Program-made: the position numbers and the translations under genes | Assembly: GCA_034769895.1 (NCBI GenBank) | Contig: CM068370.1 | Coordinates: 44,132,844 to 44,196,843, forward strand | DNA length: 64,000 nucleotides | Direction: 5' to 3' | Source of the DNA: Magicicada septendecula | Taxonomy: Eukaryota > Arthropoda > Insecta > Hemiptera > Cicadidae | Notes under the pieces: model-generated | Database searches by the model: none | The model's input: only the letters and a program-made list of their open reading frames with translations | What the model was told of the DNA's origin: nothing | Part shown: positions 1-12,290 of the stretch, in pieces | Layout of the letters: every line of letters begins with the position of its first letter | How positions within the stretch are numbered: the first letter of the stretch is position 1

Positions 1-877
1 CCAATTCAAGTCTCCCATCTATATTAATTTGCACCCCGTCCAATTTCTCTTGTGTTTCTAATTGTACTTGATTTATCATAGTTTTGCTGGTATTTTCCCC
101 ATGATTAATTTTGGCCTCTACTTCCATTGCAAGTTGTACTATGGTTTCATCTGTCTTTTCCAGACCCCCCTTAATTTCAGTTATTTGCTGTCTTACTTCC
201 GCCTCATTATTATCTACCCTTTTATTGAGTGTTTCATTGACATTTTCAACCCTTTCATTGATAACTTCCCTCAACGCTTGGTTCTGTTCATTTATAATCT
301 GCCGCAACTCCTTATTACTGTTTTCAATTTTCTCATCTATTTGTTTATTATTTTCCTGAATCTGCTTTAATCTCTCATCATTCCTGTCAAACCTTTCATT
401 AATTTGGTTCAAACTTTCATTTATCAGCCGGTTATTCTCATCATTCTCCTCTTTATTTTTGTCAAACTTCTCATTCATTAATTTGATTAAATTCTCACTC
501 AAAATTTCATTTTGTTTCTTTGAGTTTTTGTTAATACTGTCTATTTTTTCGTTAGTTTGTCTATTATCTTCTTTGATACTGTCTATTTTTTCGTTAGTTT
601 GTCTTAAACTCTCATTAGTTTGTTTATTATCCTCCTTCATACTACTCATTAATTCCTTATTATCCTTCTTCATGCTACTCATTAATTCCATTAATTTTTC
701 CCAATTGAATCCTCCCCTAGCTTCCTCTTTATCTGGTTGGTCCCCTTGGGCATCCTCTTTATTGCTCGCTTGTTGTTCCATTTCGGTGTCTGTAACTACC
801 TCTGTTTCTTCTTCCCGTCTATCTCCTTCCGTTTCTTGCTCCTTCTCCATCCTTTTAGTAACACCTCTCGTATGCAT
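1..877 (-). CDS. Gag-like coiled-coil protein, LTR retrotransposon (partial, runs off window)
   Basis: An open frame of at least 292 codons runs on the minus strand from an ATG at 877-875 to base 1 without a stop. An in-frame stop lies 11 codons upstream of that ATG. The N-terminus is charged (MHTRGVTKRMEKEQE), then come acidic stretches and, from about residue 60, a long heptad-like coiled coil with repeated units of the type NEKIDSIKEDNRQT and NERFDRNDERL. This composition is common in Gag proteins of insect Ty3/gypsy-type retrotransposons; no CCHC knuckle is visible because the end is missing. A primer-binding-site-like sequence lies upstream on the same strand near 1022-1042. A host coiled-coil protein is the alternative. 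The coding frame is seen directly; the Gag assignment is inference. Confidence 0.5.
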   Translation of the reverse strand, partial: MHTRGVTKRMEKEQETEGDRREEETEVVTDTEMEQQASNKEDAQGDQPDKEEARGGFNWEKLMELMSSMKKDNKELMSSMKEDNKQTNESLRQTNEKIDSIKEDNRQTNEKIDSINKNSKKQNEILSENLIKLMNEKFDKNKEENDENNRLINESLNQINERFDRNDERLKQIQENNKQIDEKIENSNKELRQIINEQNQALREVINERVENVNETLNKRVDNNEAEVRQQITEIKGGLEKTDETIVQLAMEVEAKINHGENTSKTMINQVQLETQEKLDGVQINIDGRLEL

Positions 878-1019
878 TCCTGTGCCTCTAATGGTTGCCT
901 GCTCAAGTTAAGTAATAATCAATACGATTTTTTACTTAACTAAAGCCCACTCGTTGAGCCAATTTTTTAAAGAAACAAGTTCTCTGGTGTGTTTAATTAT
1001 ATTCGAGGATGTGTGAAAG

Positions 1020-1195
1020 CCCCACTGTTGGGTTCGCCAATTTGTAAAGCAACCCATTAGACGGTGTTAAAAGAAGATGATGATGCCCTTGTTGTAAGCG
1101 TCAATTTGTAAAGAACTTGGTTTATGGGTGTAATTAGTTATATGAGACTCTCGTGTATCAACGTCAAGTAACACGTTGAAGGTGGCAATTTGTAA
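1020..1195 (-). promoter_or_regulatory. Possible LTR end / primer-binding site upstream of the gag-like gene
   Basis: Read on the minus strand, the sequence ends a block with TTTACAAAT and then reads TGGCGAACCCAACAGTGGGG (1023-1042), the layout expected of an LTR edge followed by a primer-binding site. The octamer TTACAAAT recurs with similar flanks near 1049, 1110 and 1187. I cannot define the outer LTR edge, and no second LTR is in the window. Confidence 0.25.
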
Positions 1196-1199
1196 CAAT

Positions 1200-3375
1200 T
1201 AAAATGTGTTATCTTTTTTTTATCAATATGTCATTAATGAATGTATCTATTAGGTTGTTACCGATGAAACTTCCTGAAAATATATTATTAAGTAAATATA
1301 GTTATGATTATGTTCTTTTAACTTATAATCGTACTACGATATAGGTTTAACTTAGTATTCCTTAGTTGGGCAATATCAACTTTATATATAGTGTATTGAC
1401 TGAATGTATTGTGTATTCTTGTCAACCCTAGTCCCTCGATATTAGAGAATTCTATTCAAATTTGGTACTGAAAACACGCTAGTTCGGCAATCTCCCATTC
1501 CACCAGCTGTTAACAATTAGCACTGTTATCTGTAATAAGCTTGCTTCTAGGTTAGCCGTTCATCGGATTTTAATCAACCTTTTATTGTAAATTATTCCAC
1601 CCACAACATATAGTACCTATTCTGTAATAACATAAAACATTATTTCATACAATAAACATCGTTTATTAATTTTATACGTTATTTCACAGTAACCGTTATC
1701 TCAAAAATAATAATATTATCGAATCGATTATACAAAGATATATCGATTGTCAATTGATCAAGTTCCTTTGACTTATACAAATTAAATATAACAATAAATA
1801 TTTCTTATCCCAGGGTTCGTAAGATTCTTTTAACCATTAGTAAGGCCAGGTAAAATGCAAAATTAAGGTTACTCAAGTATTACATAAGTTTATTAACTCT
1901 AAATATATTGAATTTAAAAATAAGTTGTTTTTTACCGAGTCGACGTAACTCAGACTGGCAGTGGACGTCTGTAAACAGTTGAAGGTGACCGTCTTAAATC
2001 ACGTTCATCCAGTAAAAAGTGTTCTGGCCCTTAATAAAATTGATGGTGGAGTATACAGGGAAGCTCTCAGGAACTCTTCTAACTGCCGTTCTTCTCTTAT
2101 GATCTTGATAGTTGCCAGTCACGTTGGAATGAGAATAGGATTCTAGCTTTTCTTGAAGGCGATGGTTAACTCAGCAAAACGAGGTCTTCGTATGTCTTCT
2201 CAATAATTCCGTTAGTTTCGGCCTTTACTTCTCTCAACTAGTCTTCTAATTACATGGGAAATCGGTTTAATACCGAATCCAGCGGAATTATTCTGGTGAA
2301 TGGAGTGAGGAGTTTTCAACTCTTTCAGAGGTATTCAGTTATAATTTGGAAGTCTAATTGGTTTTATTACTCATCAGTAGTATTATACAATTAGTTTCAA
2401 ATAGGGTTTTTTAATTTAGATTCATTTTTTCTTCAAAATTTATCATTCATTCTTTCAAATGTATCTGCCCATCTCAACTCATTAGCTTGTAACAATCGGA
2501 ACGAATGATTCAATATAAACAACTCTTGTACATTTCAGTTGCCTTAACAACCACTTTTTCTGTCATTGGATGAAATTAGATATCCTAGAGCCAGACTTAT
2601 AGAATATTACTACTCTTTTTCAATAAAATACTCCATGCTTGGAATAATACTAAATTACCTAAAATTCTCACCTAACCTTCCTTCTTAAACAGTATATGTT
2701 TTACTATAGTTTCATTGGACTGGGCTTCTTAAAAAGGTATTAATTTCCTTTCATAAATATTAAATTTAGGCCTATAGGTCTTCTTACAACTGTTATAATA
2801 TTGTTTGGTTTGTTAACATAATTTTCTTTACCTGACCTACTGTACAATTAATTATTGGTTAATGGTTATTTACATTAATTTTAATTTCCTGGTTTTTACT
2901 TTATTACATTAATTAACTAGTCCTGGAACCCTTCATTAGTTTACAATATAATTATCAGAACTACTTGTCAAACATTAAACACTGATTGCCCTCCTGGCCA
3001 CTGGTAACTTTACTTGATTGCCTAAAGATAAATTTAACATAAATACAAACATTATCATTGATTAAGTATTCCTATTAAACAACATTAGTTCACTCTTACC
3101 ATACTCAAAACATAACATAGATATTCTGTGAACACTAACATGCTACAGTATAAAACACAAGTACAATTTATGATATTAACCATTAATTGGTATAGTATTT
3201 TATATTCAACGTTAATTATTGCAACTTTTGACTTGAGGTACTTCTCAGATGCATGAATTACTGACCAACCTTAATTCGGGGTATGGTCCTTGACCATAGT
3301 TAATTCAATTTTTTATGTAACGTTGGGGACCTCAACTCTGTTACGTTACAATATACATCAATAATGTTTTAACCT
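1200..3375. other. AT-rich intergenic stretch
   Basis: No coding frame, repeat or RNA gene that I can support. The stretch may include LTR or untranslated sequence of the element at the left edge, but nothing shows it directly. Confidence 0.4.
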
Positions 3376-3382
3376 AATTCAT

Positions 3383-3438
3383 ATCCGATCTGATGATGAC
3401 ACCATTGGTGTCGAAACTCGAGTTATCCCGAAAAGGAT
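3383..3438 (+). ncRNA. Hammerhead-ribozyme-like motif
   Basis: The core CTGATGA (3390-3396) is followed by one extra T, a perfect 6-bp stem GACACC/GGTGTC (3398-3403 with 3407-3412) closed by ATT, then GAAA (3413-3416). A short helix III (ACT/AGT) leads to a GTT cleavage triplet ending at 3424. Helix I can form from GAT/ATC next to the core and ATCC/GGAT beyond a bulge. This is the type I arrangement with a very short helix III known from Penelope-like elements. The extra base after CTGATGA departs from the consensus, though natural hammerheads with an inserted base there are known. No Penelope coding sequence remains nearby. Confidence 0.5.
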
Positions 3439-3444
3439 TATAAG

Positions 3445-6140
3445 AAGCGTTGACAGAAGGTAATTAACCTATTTTATAGGAATACTAATGCTATATAACA
3501 TTTTCTGATGGCCATAGACATGGTTTAAATTGATTTTGTTCTTTCTTTGTGAAGTAGTCATAAGTTTTAAACCAAGCTATGTTTTAAAAAGTATGTAATG
3601 TCAAAATGTTTACAATTTTATACTCTTTTATGTCATGTGAAATATTTGTGTGTAAGTACGCGGGTGCGCGTATGATTTACATTTTATTTTATAACTTCGT
3701 TGAAAATTAACATTTCGTTCTGAAACTTGGACAGGATATTCTCATGGATATAAGGTACATTTTCCATTTACTCAGATCTCCACAACTATAATTTTTATAT
3801 TGTTTTTTTTAAATGAAATCAGTTTTCTTTTATTTTCGTTATCTCCTAGAAAGTAATAAAATTTATAGATTAAGTCTAGACAGGCTTTTGGAGAATTGGA
3901 CAGAGTTTTAACTTGAGTTCAGTCTATCTGTGTTCTCATCTACGACGTTGCAAGAGTTTCCACCAATCAAAAGGTCTAAAAATTATTTGAGTCGGTGCTC
4001 TGCCGAGAGCACATCGGTCAGTTTCTTCCGAAGTCTTGCCACAGAAAGACGTACTCGCTGTCACGAGATTTTCGTGACAAGGCAAGTCGACTTCCTTAAG
4101 ACTTAGACGTTGGTTCACGGTTAGAGTTCTTCGTGACCATTGCCATTATAGAACTCAGATAATTTTACATACATAATTTCTAGTGCTTTCTTGAGTAGAG
4201 TGGAAGATTTCCGGGATTGGGGCAAAATATGTAACGAGACATTTTGAGTATTAACGCGAGAACACTTTAAGAAACCGGAATTTGTGTAAGTTTAATACAC
4301 GATCTATTTTTACCCAGTTTTGATTCCTCAGGTTCAGATTATTTAAGTTATAAACAATAACAGTTTCATATCTCAATGCGTGTGTAAGCTGCGACGTAGA
4401 TATTTCAGCGTTAGTGGTCTTCAGTCGGTCGACGTGCAGAGTCGCAGCGGTGCAGACGAGCAGCGCGCGGAGCGGAGCGCCTGGTGTCTACGCAAACAGT
4501 TGGAATTCTACGTACAAGTAACATATATGTAAAACAAGCCAATAGACTCATTTATTGAAAGACAATTATTTAATAAACAATTTTATATTAAAAAGCCATA
4601 AGACAATAGTAATTTTTAATGTGTTAATGAATAAAATTTTCCTACCTCCAAATATAGACTCTGTTGTAATAATTTCAATGTAACCTATCTATGCAGTTAT
4701 AATTTATATCGTATCAATATATATATATATATTTATATATATATAAATATGGGTGTGTCTGTGGGAGGGGAAGATTTATTGCTTGTGTAAATACAAGTGT
4801 AAACATATAGCATTAGTTAAAATTTTAATAATTTTATTTACGAATTTGTTAATTTAATAATTCATAAAGTAAGAATAATATTAAATTCCTCGTAAACAAA
4901 GCACGCAAAGCTCCAGTTTACGTGCAAAATTATTGTATGGTTTGCGGTAAATAACATGTTGTTTAGATTTTTTTGCGGCAGAATTAAAATAGTAACACAG
5001 GACGTCCAACAAAAATAAACAAGTTAGATTAAAAAAGAAACTCAAAATACAGAAGCTAAATTAACAGCAATTTAATAATAAGTAATTTAAAATTAAGAAG
5101 TAACTCCCAGTAAAGACCCCTGCCTAGGGTTACAGGTGAAACCCGGTCAACGGTCTCAAAGGTGGATGAGGCACCTCAGTTCCCAACGGCAGAGTGCGGA
5201 AGAACCTAGTGGAGTAAACCACAAAAAAGAACACTCATTTCGGACTAACAATCCGATCTTATCTCGGAATTTAACTCCTACTTTTAGACTCTATAAAAAT
5301 TCAATTGCAGTATGGATGACACAGTGAAAAGATGAAAGAACATGGAGAAAAAGAAAAAAAGGAAAAGAAATAACAAAGAATAAAGAATTGAAATTGGTAT
5401 GTGGTCCTTAGATGGCCGATAAAAAGAAGCCAAATAACTGTAAGTCTGGAGAATGTAGTAACAATTTTGTTGGTTGAACAGCTGGAGCATGTATATTTCA
5501 ATATATCCTATATAATTAATTATTATGTTTGCAGTTTTCCACAAATACTAACAACATTAGCGATTAATAACGTAATATCGAGCTTGTTAGCTTAGGGGCG
5601 ATAGGAGCTTGCCACATTACCTAGCCGCCTAACATTTGTTTTGGGTTAAAGGACTACAAATCTCCTAGAAACCTGTAAATACAAGTAGCACAAAGCTAGT
5701 TCAGCGAGAGAACCTCTACTTGCCAGTAGACTCCGAACCGTTCAGAGGGAAGTGACAAAATGGTGCCCACACCGTTCACAAACACATCAACGTCAGTGTT
5801 GTACGATACTGAAACTTGGATTCCGATGAAGAACCACATCATACAGGCATCGGATATGTGATTCTTGTAATCTGTTAAAGGATGCACGTAAAGGGATAGG
5901 CTTTAAAATGTAGACACATGCAAAGAGTTGAAAACTTTTAGTATTCAAAAGTGCTATGAAGGAAACACGGAAAAATGGACTGCTCGTCTGAATAGGACAC
6001 CGGATGCCAGGTTTTCCAAGGAAGATTGGCGATACAAGCCTATTGCACAATTAAGTATAGGAAAACAGGAAAAGTTGGTGATGTGAATATAAGTACTTTG
6101 ATCGGAACAGGCGATTCTGCTACTCACTAAAGGAAAACGA
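3445..6140. other. Intergenic stretch with one GC-rich patch
   Basis: Mostly AT-rich with no gene I can support. A GC-rich patch at about 4410-4500 contains the arthropod initiator-like word TCAGTC (4421-4426) and many CpG; it could be an old promoter, exon or repeat fragment, but no coding frame follows. A second GC-richer patch at 5110-5225 resembles untranslated sequence of non-LTR elements. Confidence 0.3.
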
Positions 6141-6145
6141 AAACG

Positions 6146-6221
6146 AAAAGAAGAAGAAGAAGAAGAAGAAGAAGAAGAAGAAGAAGAAGAAGAAGAAGAA
6201 GAAGAAGAAGAAGAAGAAGAA
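6146..6221. repeat. (AAG)n microsatellite
   Basis: About 25 uninterrupted AAG units. The serine-rich frame on the other strand is produced by this repeat and is not a gene. Confidence 0.95.
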
Positions 6222-6289
6222 ATCATTGTCAGAGCTGAATTTACAAATTTTAAATTACTACTTTTTTTGTTTCTTGTACATCTGCTGTT

Positions 6290-6384
6290 TTAGATTATGT
6301 TTATGTTTATGGTTATGTTCAGGTACGTTTTAGGTTATGTTTATGTTTATGGTTATGTTCAGGTACGTTTTAGGTTATGTTTTA
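6290..6384. repeat. Tandem duplication of a GTTATGTTTAT-rich unit
   Basis: A unit of about 44 bp containing GTTTATGTTTATGGTTATG and ending in CAGGTACGTTTTAGG occurs twice in tandem, followed by a shortened third piece (GGTTATGTTTTAGG). Within the unit the word TTATGT is itself repeated. Confidence 0.85.
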
Positions 6385-7655
6385 GGTCGATTATGCCCAA
6401 TTGCCTATGTACGTAACATCAAATGTCTTCATATTGAATATTTAAAATATTTATAAATACTAATACAGGAACCTAGGAATATGCGCATGTATGGCGCGTG
6501 TGTGTGTGTGTGCGTGCGCGCGCGCTTACAAACAAAAAACTACTACGTATCTTTAAACCGAATATATTTATATATTTTTAGTTTTAATTAAATAACTGAT
6601 AACGACCAAGACAGAAAGCGATCCACCACTCGCCTCTTTATTCTAAGGAGATTGTTCGAATAAGTAAGAAGCGCAATTAATTAGTCTTAACTTTGACGAA
6701 GTTCTATATATAATCACAAGTATATCAGACATGTAATTAAGGGTCGTGACCTTGTTAACGACTAAAAGAGCAAACAGTCCTGACCTTGGTCTTTACATTG
6801 TTAGAGACGATAATTGTCCCCTTCTGCTTTACCGTCCTATAAACATAAAACGCATTTTATACGAAGCACCCTATATTACATATTAAATTATTTATTATAA
6901 TTACTTCGTAAATCATATATAAAATTAAGACAATTAATTGTCATAAATAATAAAAAAATAATATATAAAACAAAGAATGTATTTTTATTTTAAACTGTTG
7001 ATGGGAATATGACATGAAGAATTTTTCTACTTTCTTTAGTAAAATAATAGATTTGTCTGCAGACTCGATTATTGATTTAACACAAATCATAAAATCTGTT
7101 CTTTACGAAATTCTCGTTTGTCAGACAAAACTTAATTCCTTAAGATAATAATTATAAGTTCTAATATACTCAATACAATCTCTAAACGGGAAAAATTGCA
7201 AAAAGAAATGGCAAAAAATCTCATAATTTATATTTTATGATGACAGTTGGATTACTATCGAAACGTATGTAAATTTACAGAATAATAAAAAACTATATTC
7301 TTGTAAAACGTTTTATTATTATTAAAATATAAAAAAGTTAGTTCAAAACATAGCACATCCTATCTGGTGTTAACATAGAACAGATAATTAGTATATGCAG
7401 TCTTTAATTATTGAATACTTTTAAATTAAAAGTAAATTAATAGTACAAATTATTAATAGTAAATTATGGTAAGCTCTTGTGATTTGCAAGATGTCAATCA
7501 TTTATTTTAATATGATTATTCATGACTGTACGATAACTATAATTATGATTATTTTTAAGTAAAGGTAGGCTACAGATCACTCAGTCAGTTCTGTGAATTG
7601 TTTTACGGCAATTAGTTTTCGTTTCAAATTTTGTTAGTTTCTTTGGCGGCCATCT
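6385..7655. other. AT-rich intergenic stretch
   Basis: A short (TG)n/(CG)n tract lies near 6508-6525. Otherwise I see no gene, structured RNA or recognisable element. Confidence 0.4.
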
Positions 7656-7660
7656 TAACA

Positions 7661-7820
7661 CCAACTTTGTCACTACTTATTTCCACACTGCTAAATACTT
7701 TGTTCTTGACGAAGCCTTGATCTTAAACAATGTTTAAGACCTGAATATGGTGGAAACACTGAAAGGCCTCGTCAAGAACGACGTATTTAGCAGTGTGGCA
7801 GTAAGAAGTGACAAAGTTGG
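7661..7820. repeat. Imperfect inverted repeat, 58-bp arms
   Basis: Arm 7661-7718 (starting CCAACTTTGTCAC) matches the reverse complement of 7763-7820 (ending GTGACAAAGTTGG) with a few mismatches. The 44-bp centre holds its own hairpin, CTTAAAC/GTTTAAG. It could be a small foldback element or a transcribed hairpin; no target duplication is obvious. Confidence 0.8.
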
Positions 7821-7829
7821 TGAATTAGT

Positions 7830-8280
7830 TTTCAGTATAAGAAGAGGTGTTTAAACACCTCTATTCCGTTGTTGTAACGTAATTGAAACGCATAAACTGT
7901 TATTACGTACTCATAAGGGTGTGTATGATATCTTTATAGAAGAATATTTTTAATACGAATGTAATTACCGTTTACAGGCAAGTTAACACTGCTCACTATC
8001 GATTTTTCAGCCGATTAGTGATTTATACCACTAACCGCGCTCTCTTTGCAAGAATATTTTACTTGCAAATGAATTGATAACGATTGTTGGACTCATCAGT
8101 ATGCGTAGCGATGGTGAGAAAATCAATACTGCTCGACAAGACCGGGTATTAAAATCAACACCTCTGTATCTGTATGGTAACGGTAACTTAATAATAATAA
8201 CGTTTCTGAATGTGAAACGTTTGCTTGTATTAACTTTCTTGGAACATATATATATAATAGGGTTGCTACAGCTAGAGCCG
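7830..8280. other. Intergenic stretch without recognisable content
   Basis: No gene or repeat supported. It leads into the 3' end of the minus-strand LINE fragment. Confidence 0.4.
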
Positions 8281-9135
8281 TCTCCCTTCCGTCAACCTGG
8301 CTCTCCAATTCTCCCGATGTTCCCACTGCCCTTCCTTCAACCTGGCTTTCCAATTTTCCCGATGTTCCCATTGTCATTCCTCAAGTCCTATATGTTGCAT
8401 AAATTCATCCACTTCGTCCCTCCAAGATCTTCTCGGTCTTCACCTTTTTCTCCTTCCTAATGGACTCCATTCCGTCACTTTGTTGATCCACCTATTTTGG
8501 GCTCTCCGGACATGACCGTACCACACCAATCTTTTTTCTTCGATGTAGTCAATTACACTTCTTTCCGTTTCCATTCTTCTTCTGATCTCCTCGTTTCTTA
8601 TTCGGTCTGCTCTTGTTATTCCACAGCACCTCCTCCAATATTCCATCTCTGTTGCAAGAATCTTTCTTTCATTCTTTTTGTTAATAACCCATACCTCTGC
8701 TGCATACGTCATAAGACTTTGGACTGTGGTCTGATATATCATTTTCTTTGTGCTATTTCTAATCTTTTTGTCCCATATAACACTGTGTAATTGTCTAATC
8801 CCTGTTCTAGTCTGCCCTAATCTACTTTTTATTTCTTCTTCCGTTGTGCCTTGTTTACTCATTGTGAATCGTAGGTACTGGAATTTGTCTGTTCCTCTAA
8901 TTTTAACATTTTCGTCTACTTCCAAATCTGTTGTTTCTTCATCTCTAATTGCCAAGTATTCAGTCTTTTTTATGTTTGTTTCCAATCCTATCTTTGCGTA
9001 TTCTTCATTCGGCTTTCTGACCATGTAGCTTAGATCTTCTTCATCCTGGGCTATAACAACCTGGTCACTCTTGGAACGACTTGAGAAAATCTGTAGCAAA
9101 GGTCGGTCTACTCTGTACAGTAAAACAAACATCAT
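8280..9135 (-). pseudogene. LINE reverse transcriptase, C-terminal fragment
   Basis: A 231-codon frame covers the C-terminal part of a non-LTR retrotransposon polyprotein. It begins just after the catalytic FADD box, with the VVIAQDEEDLSYMVRKPNEEY stretch, passes through the thumb region, and ends with the typical LINE tail in which EKRLVWYGHVRRA precedes WSPLGRRKR. Homologous sequence continues past the stop to about 8280, where a 45-bp unit (8284-8328) is duplicated in tandem (8329-8373). Upstream endonuclease and polymerase sequences are missing, so it is a dead 5'-truncated copy. It lies head to head with the plus-strand LINE at 9210. Confidence 0.85.
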
Positions 9136-9209
9136 GTCGTCAACGTTTTACGTTATGCATATCATATGAGCATAAAGAATTTTCATAAAACAAGCAAAAG
9201 TGTCGAGAA

Positions 9210-10120
9210 GTGTCCGAGTCGTTTAATATTAGTAAGGGACTGAAACAAGGATGTTGTTTGTCTCCCACTTTATTTAAAGTATATATACAAGGAGTACTGG
9301 AGACATGGAAAAACAACTGCAGCAGAATGGGAATACAATTAGAAGAGAAGTGTTTATACACTCTTTTATTCGCAGATGATCAAGTGGTGATAGCCAATGA
9401 TAAAGAAGATATCACTTATATGATGAGAAAACTAGTAGAACAATACGATCGATGGGGATTAAACATAAAGTTAAAAAAAAACAGAGTAACCACAGGAAGT
9501 CGAACATCAGATCTTCAGTTTTCAGATAATACTAGCATCAAGAAATGTGAAAAGTATAAATATTTAGCGATGATAGAATATGTGATGAAGATATAGGTCA
9601 TCGATTAGTTTCAGGAAAAAGCACCATACGCCAATTAAACCCACTTTTATGGTTCACAAAAATCGGGCTACCGACAAAAATCAATATTTATAAAGCCATT
9701 ATTGAACCAATTACCACCTATGGGTCAGAATGTTTGACAATCAACGAAAAGAACCGCAGGAAGATCGAAGCTGTAGAAATGGACTTTCTTAGACGAGTTG
9801 CCAGAGTTTCTCGTCTGGACCGTGTAAGGAATGACGTAATAAGGGAAAGAACAAATAGAAAAGAAACTGTAATAAAAGATATAAAACGTAAACAGCTTTC
9901 TTGGTATGGATACCTAATGAGAATGAGTGAAGAAAGAATACCTGTGAGTGTGTTCAAATACAGACCTAGCAACAGAAGAAAAAGAGGCAGACCTAGATTA
10001 AAATGGATAGAAGGGATCGAAAGGAGTATGGAAGAAAAGAATCGAAGAATGAAGATACACAGAATAAGTTGATATGGAAACTGAGATGCGGGATGCGGCA
10101 GTAGCTGTGGGATCCCCTCC
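9210..10120 (+). pseudogene. LINE reverse transcriptase fragment, plus strand
   Basis: The frame at 9210-9596 contains the polymerase motif KGLKQGCCLSPTLF and the catalytic LLFADDQVV box. The frame at 9734-10072 carries the C-terminal region with EMDFLRRVAR, KRKQLSWYGYLMRM and RKRGRPRLKW. Between them frameshifts and stops break the gene. The 5' half (endonuclease, fingers) is absent. The copy ends in a CA microsatellite. It is a relative of, but not identical to, the neighbouring minus-strand fragment. Confidence 0.88.
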
Positions 10121-10146
10121 AACACACACACACACACACACACACA
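10121..10146. repeat. (AC)n tract at LINE 3' end
   Basis: Thirteen AC units directly after the LINE 3' sequence, possibly its tail. Confidence 0.85.
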
Positions 10147-10149
10147 AGC

Positions 10150-12240
10150 AAAATCACTTTATACTTCAACAAAGTCGCGTCAGATTACGACAAAGTTTAT
10201 AAAGAAACATGCGACCGTGAAGTCGTATGCAACTCAATCTGTCTCGCTGTGTCAGATGCTAGTACGTCTACTTGCACTACAAAATTAGTTTGTACGTCGT
10301 GTTCATCACATGTTCAAGGTCGGAGCCGTACCGAACTTTGAACGTGACCGCCCCGTTATGGTAATTTCATGTTTGTGTAAATATATTGCAACAGGTGAAA
10401 TTTGAATATAAAGTAATAATTTAACTTTTACCGTATGATAGCATGCTGCAATCAGAATTTGTTTGAGTCAAGACTTCATGTTTAGACATTGTATATTACA
10501 CAATAAGATACATGTTAAATTTGTTAGTTTCAATTGATTTTTGACAGTAAACAAATATTTAATTTAATGTTGTAAAGTAGTGTGACCATCCGCGTAGGCA
10601 TATGGCGAGTGGGCGTATGCGGGTATGAATAACTATGATACGAAATAACTATAAAAACAGATTAAATTAAATAACTTTTGTGAAAATAAAATTTATAACA
10701 TAAGACTTACACCAGAATATGCATAAAATAAAGACCTATCGTGTGGTAATGTTTGTTAATAAATTAAAGAACTAAATATATGAGTTTTTTTATTTAAAAA
10801 AGTGTTATGACCCTAAAGGAAAATAATAAAATTAAACAGGTTTTATTTGTAAGTTTATCTATGTTAGTAGGCAGTTAGCCAGTCTTTTGCAGGAAGAACG
10901 TTATCGTCTCTGAAGCAGTAAGGGTGAAGGAATATTTCAGCCAATAAAATTGGCTAAAACGTTAGTTGAATTTGTTCTTCATATCGTATAGTTCAGTCTT
11001 CCTCTGAAGTCAATAACGTGTAGTCATTGCCTCGTGTTTATGACGATAAGTCTATCAGAAGTGACGAGCACAAGTCAGAAAGTTCGCTAGTAAACTAATT
11101 TAATGTCTAAACATCGAGTGCTATTACGGTCTAGTACAAGATTGTCCGCATAGGTATTGATTTAAAGAACACTTCAAGTTAGCTGGAGTAGTGTAGTTTT
11201 ATAGACAGTATAAGTCACTATTAAATATTAGTTCACCACAGTTTGTAGAAGTACCCAACCCGAGACCGGCCCTGAACGTCGGAGAGCAGGAGGAGATCCC
11301 GACGGTATCCTGAACATCAATCTAGAAGGAACAACTGTCGCCTCTTCAAAGGACCTGAGCATCAACGTCGCATCATCCACCAAAAGAGAAGTGGAATTAT
11401 TTATGTAGACTTTATCAAAGACGACCATAAACTTAAAGACAAAAAGAACTTGTATAAAGTAAAATTTTATGTAAGTAGAATATAAAAGAAAATTATTTTA
11501 AGTTTGTAAAAAAATAGGTCAACCGAAACAGTTAATTAATTTTATTTGTTATATGAAACAATAGTAGAGTATAAGTGCAATTTAAAAAGAAAACAAGTCT
11601 TTAATAAAACCGAAGCATTCCAGTGTCTCTAGTACCGACTACTTACTATCATTTAAAAATTTTGTGTATAATTGTAAAAAATAATGATTCTTAAAGTAAA
11701 TATTATTTTTATTAAAACATTAATAGCAGCCGTTCAATTGTTATTTGGCAAAGTTAATATTATTTTTATAAATGAGTTGCTATGATTTCAAATTTTAATA
11801 ATGATTCAAAGTCGATATATTAATAATAACACCCAAACAATATAAGAGAATTTTATAATTTGTTCATCACATATGTTTAGATATTTATGACTGTATGTTA
11901 TTAACGTGTGTTGAATAGCAAAGAAATATTATGTTTTACAGAGTGTAACCTTATAAAAGATAATATTTTGAATTTTCTAGTTTAAAATTTTGATAATCAA
12001 ATAATTTTCATTGCAATATTTAATAAACTGTAGATTGATTCTTTTAGTATGTTTTAATTAAATATTTCATGTCACCAACGTCTCACTCCCCTTTTTAAAA
12101 ATACGTTTATTGTGCAACCACATATACTTAACGCAATGAACACACAAAAATACTACGACCTAGCCGGTGTCTTGTTAACTACTCAGTTGCGTTGGGTACA
12201 AGGACTAAAGTGTATTCATTTTAATAATACTTTTAACGTT
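10150..12240. other. AT-rich intergenic stretch
   Basis: No gene supported. A somewhat GC-richer patch at 10170-10370 and another at 11220-11410 have no coding frame that I recognise. Confidence 0.4.
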
Positions 12241-12241
12241 G

Positions 12242-12242
<1 letters not shown>

Positions 12243-12282
<40 letters not shown>

Positions 12283-12290
12283 TACACATA
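12243..12290. repeat. (AC)n microsatellite
   Basis: About 20 AC units grading into ACAT. The histidine/threonine-rich frame through it is an artefact. Confidence 0.95.

Noticed and set aside
459-911. 150-codon plus-strand frame
   Set aside because: Antisense shadow of the gag-like coiled-coil frame that runs from 877 to 1 on the minus strand.
4380-4500. Host promoter or first exon
   Set aside because: GC-rich with an initiator-like word, but no coding frame, no donor site I trust and no TATA or downstream element at the right distance.
5954-6226. Poly-serine frame
   Set aside because: Product of the (AAG)n microsatellite.
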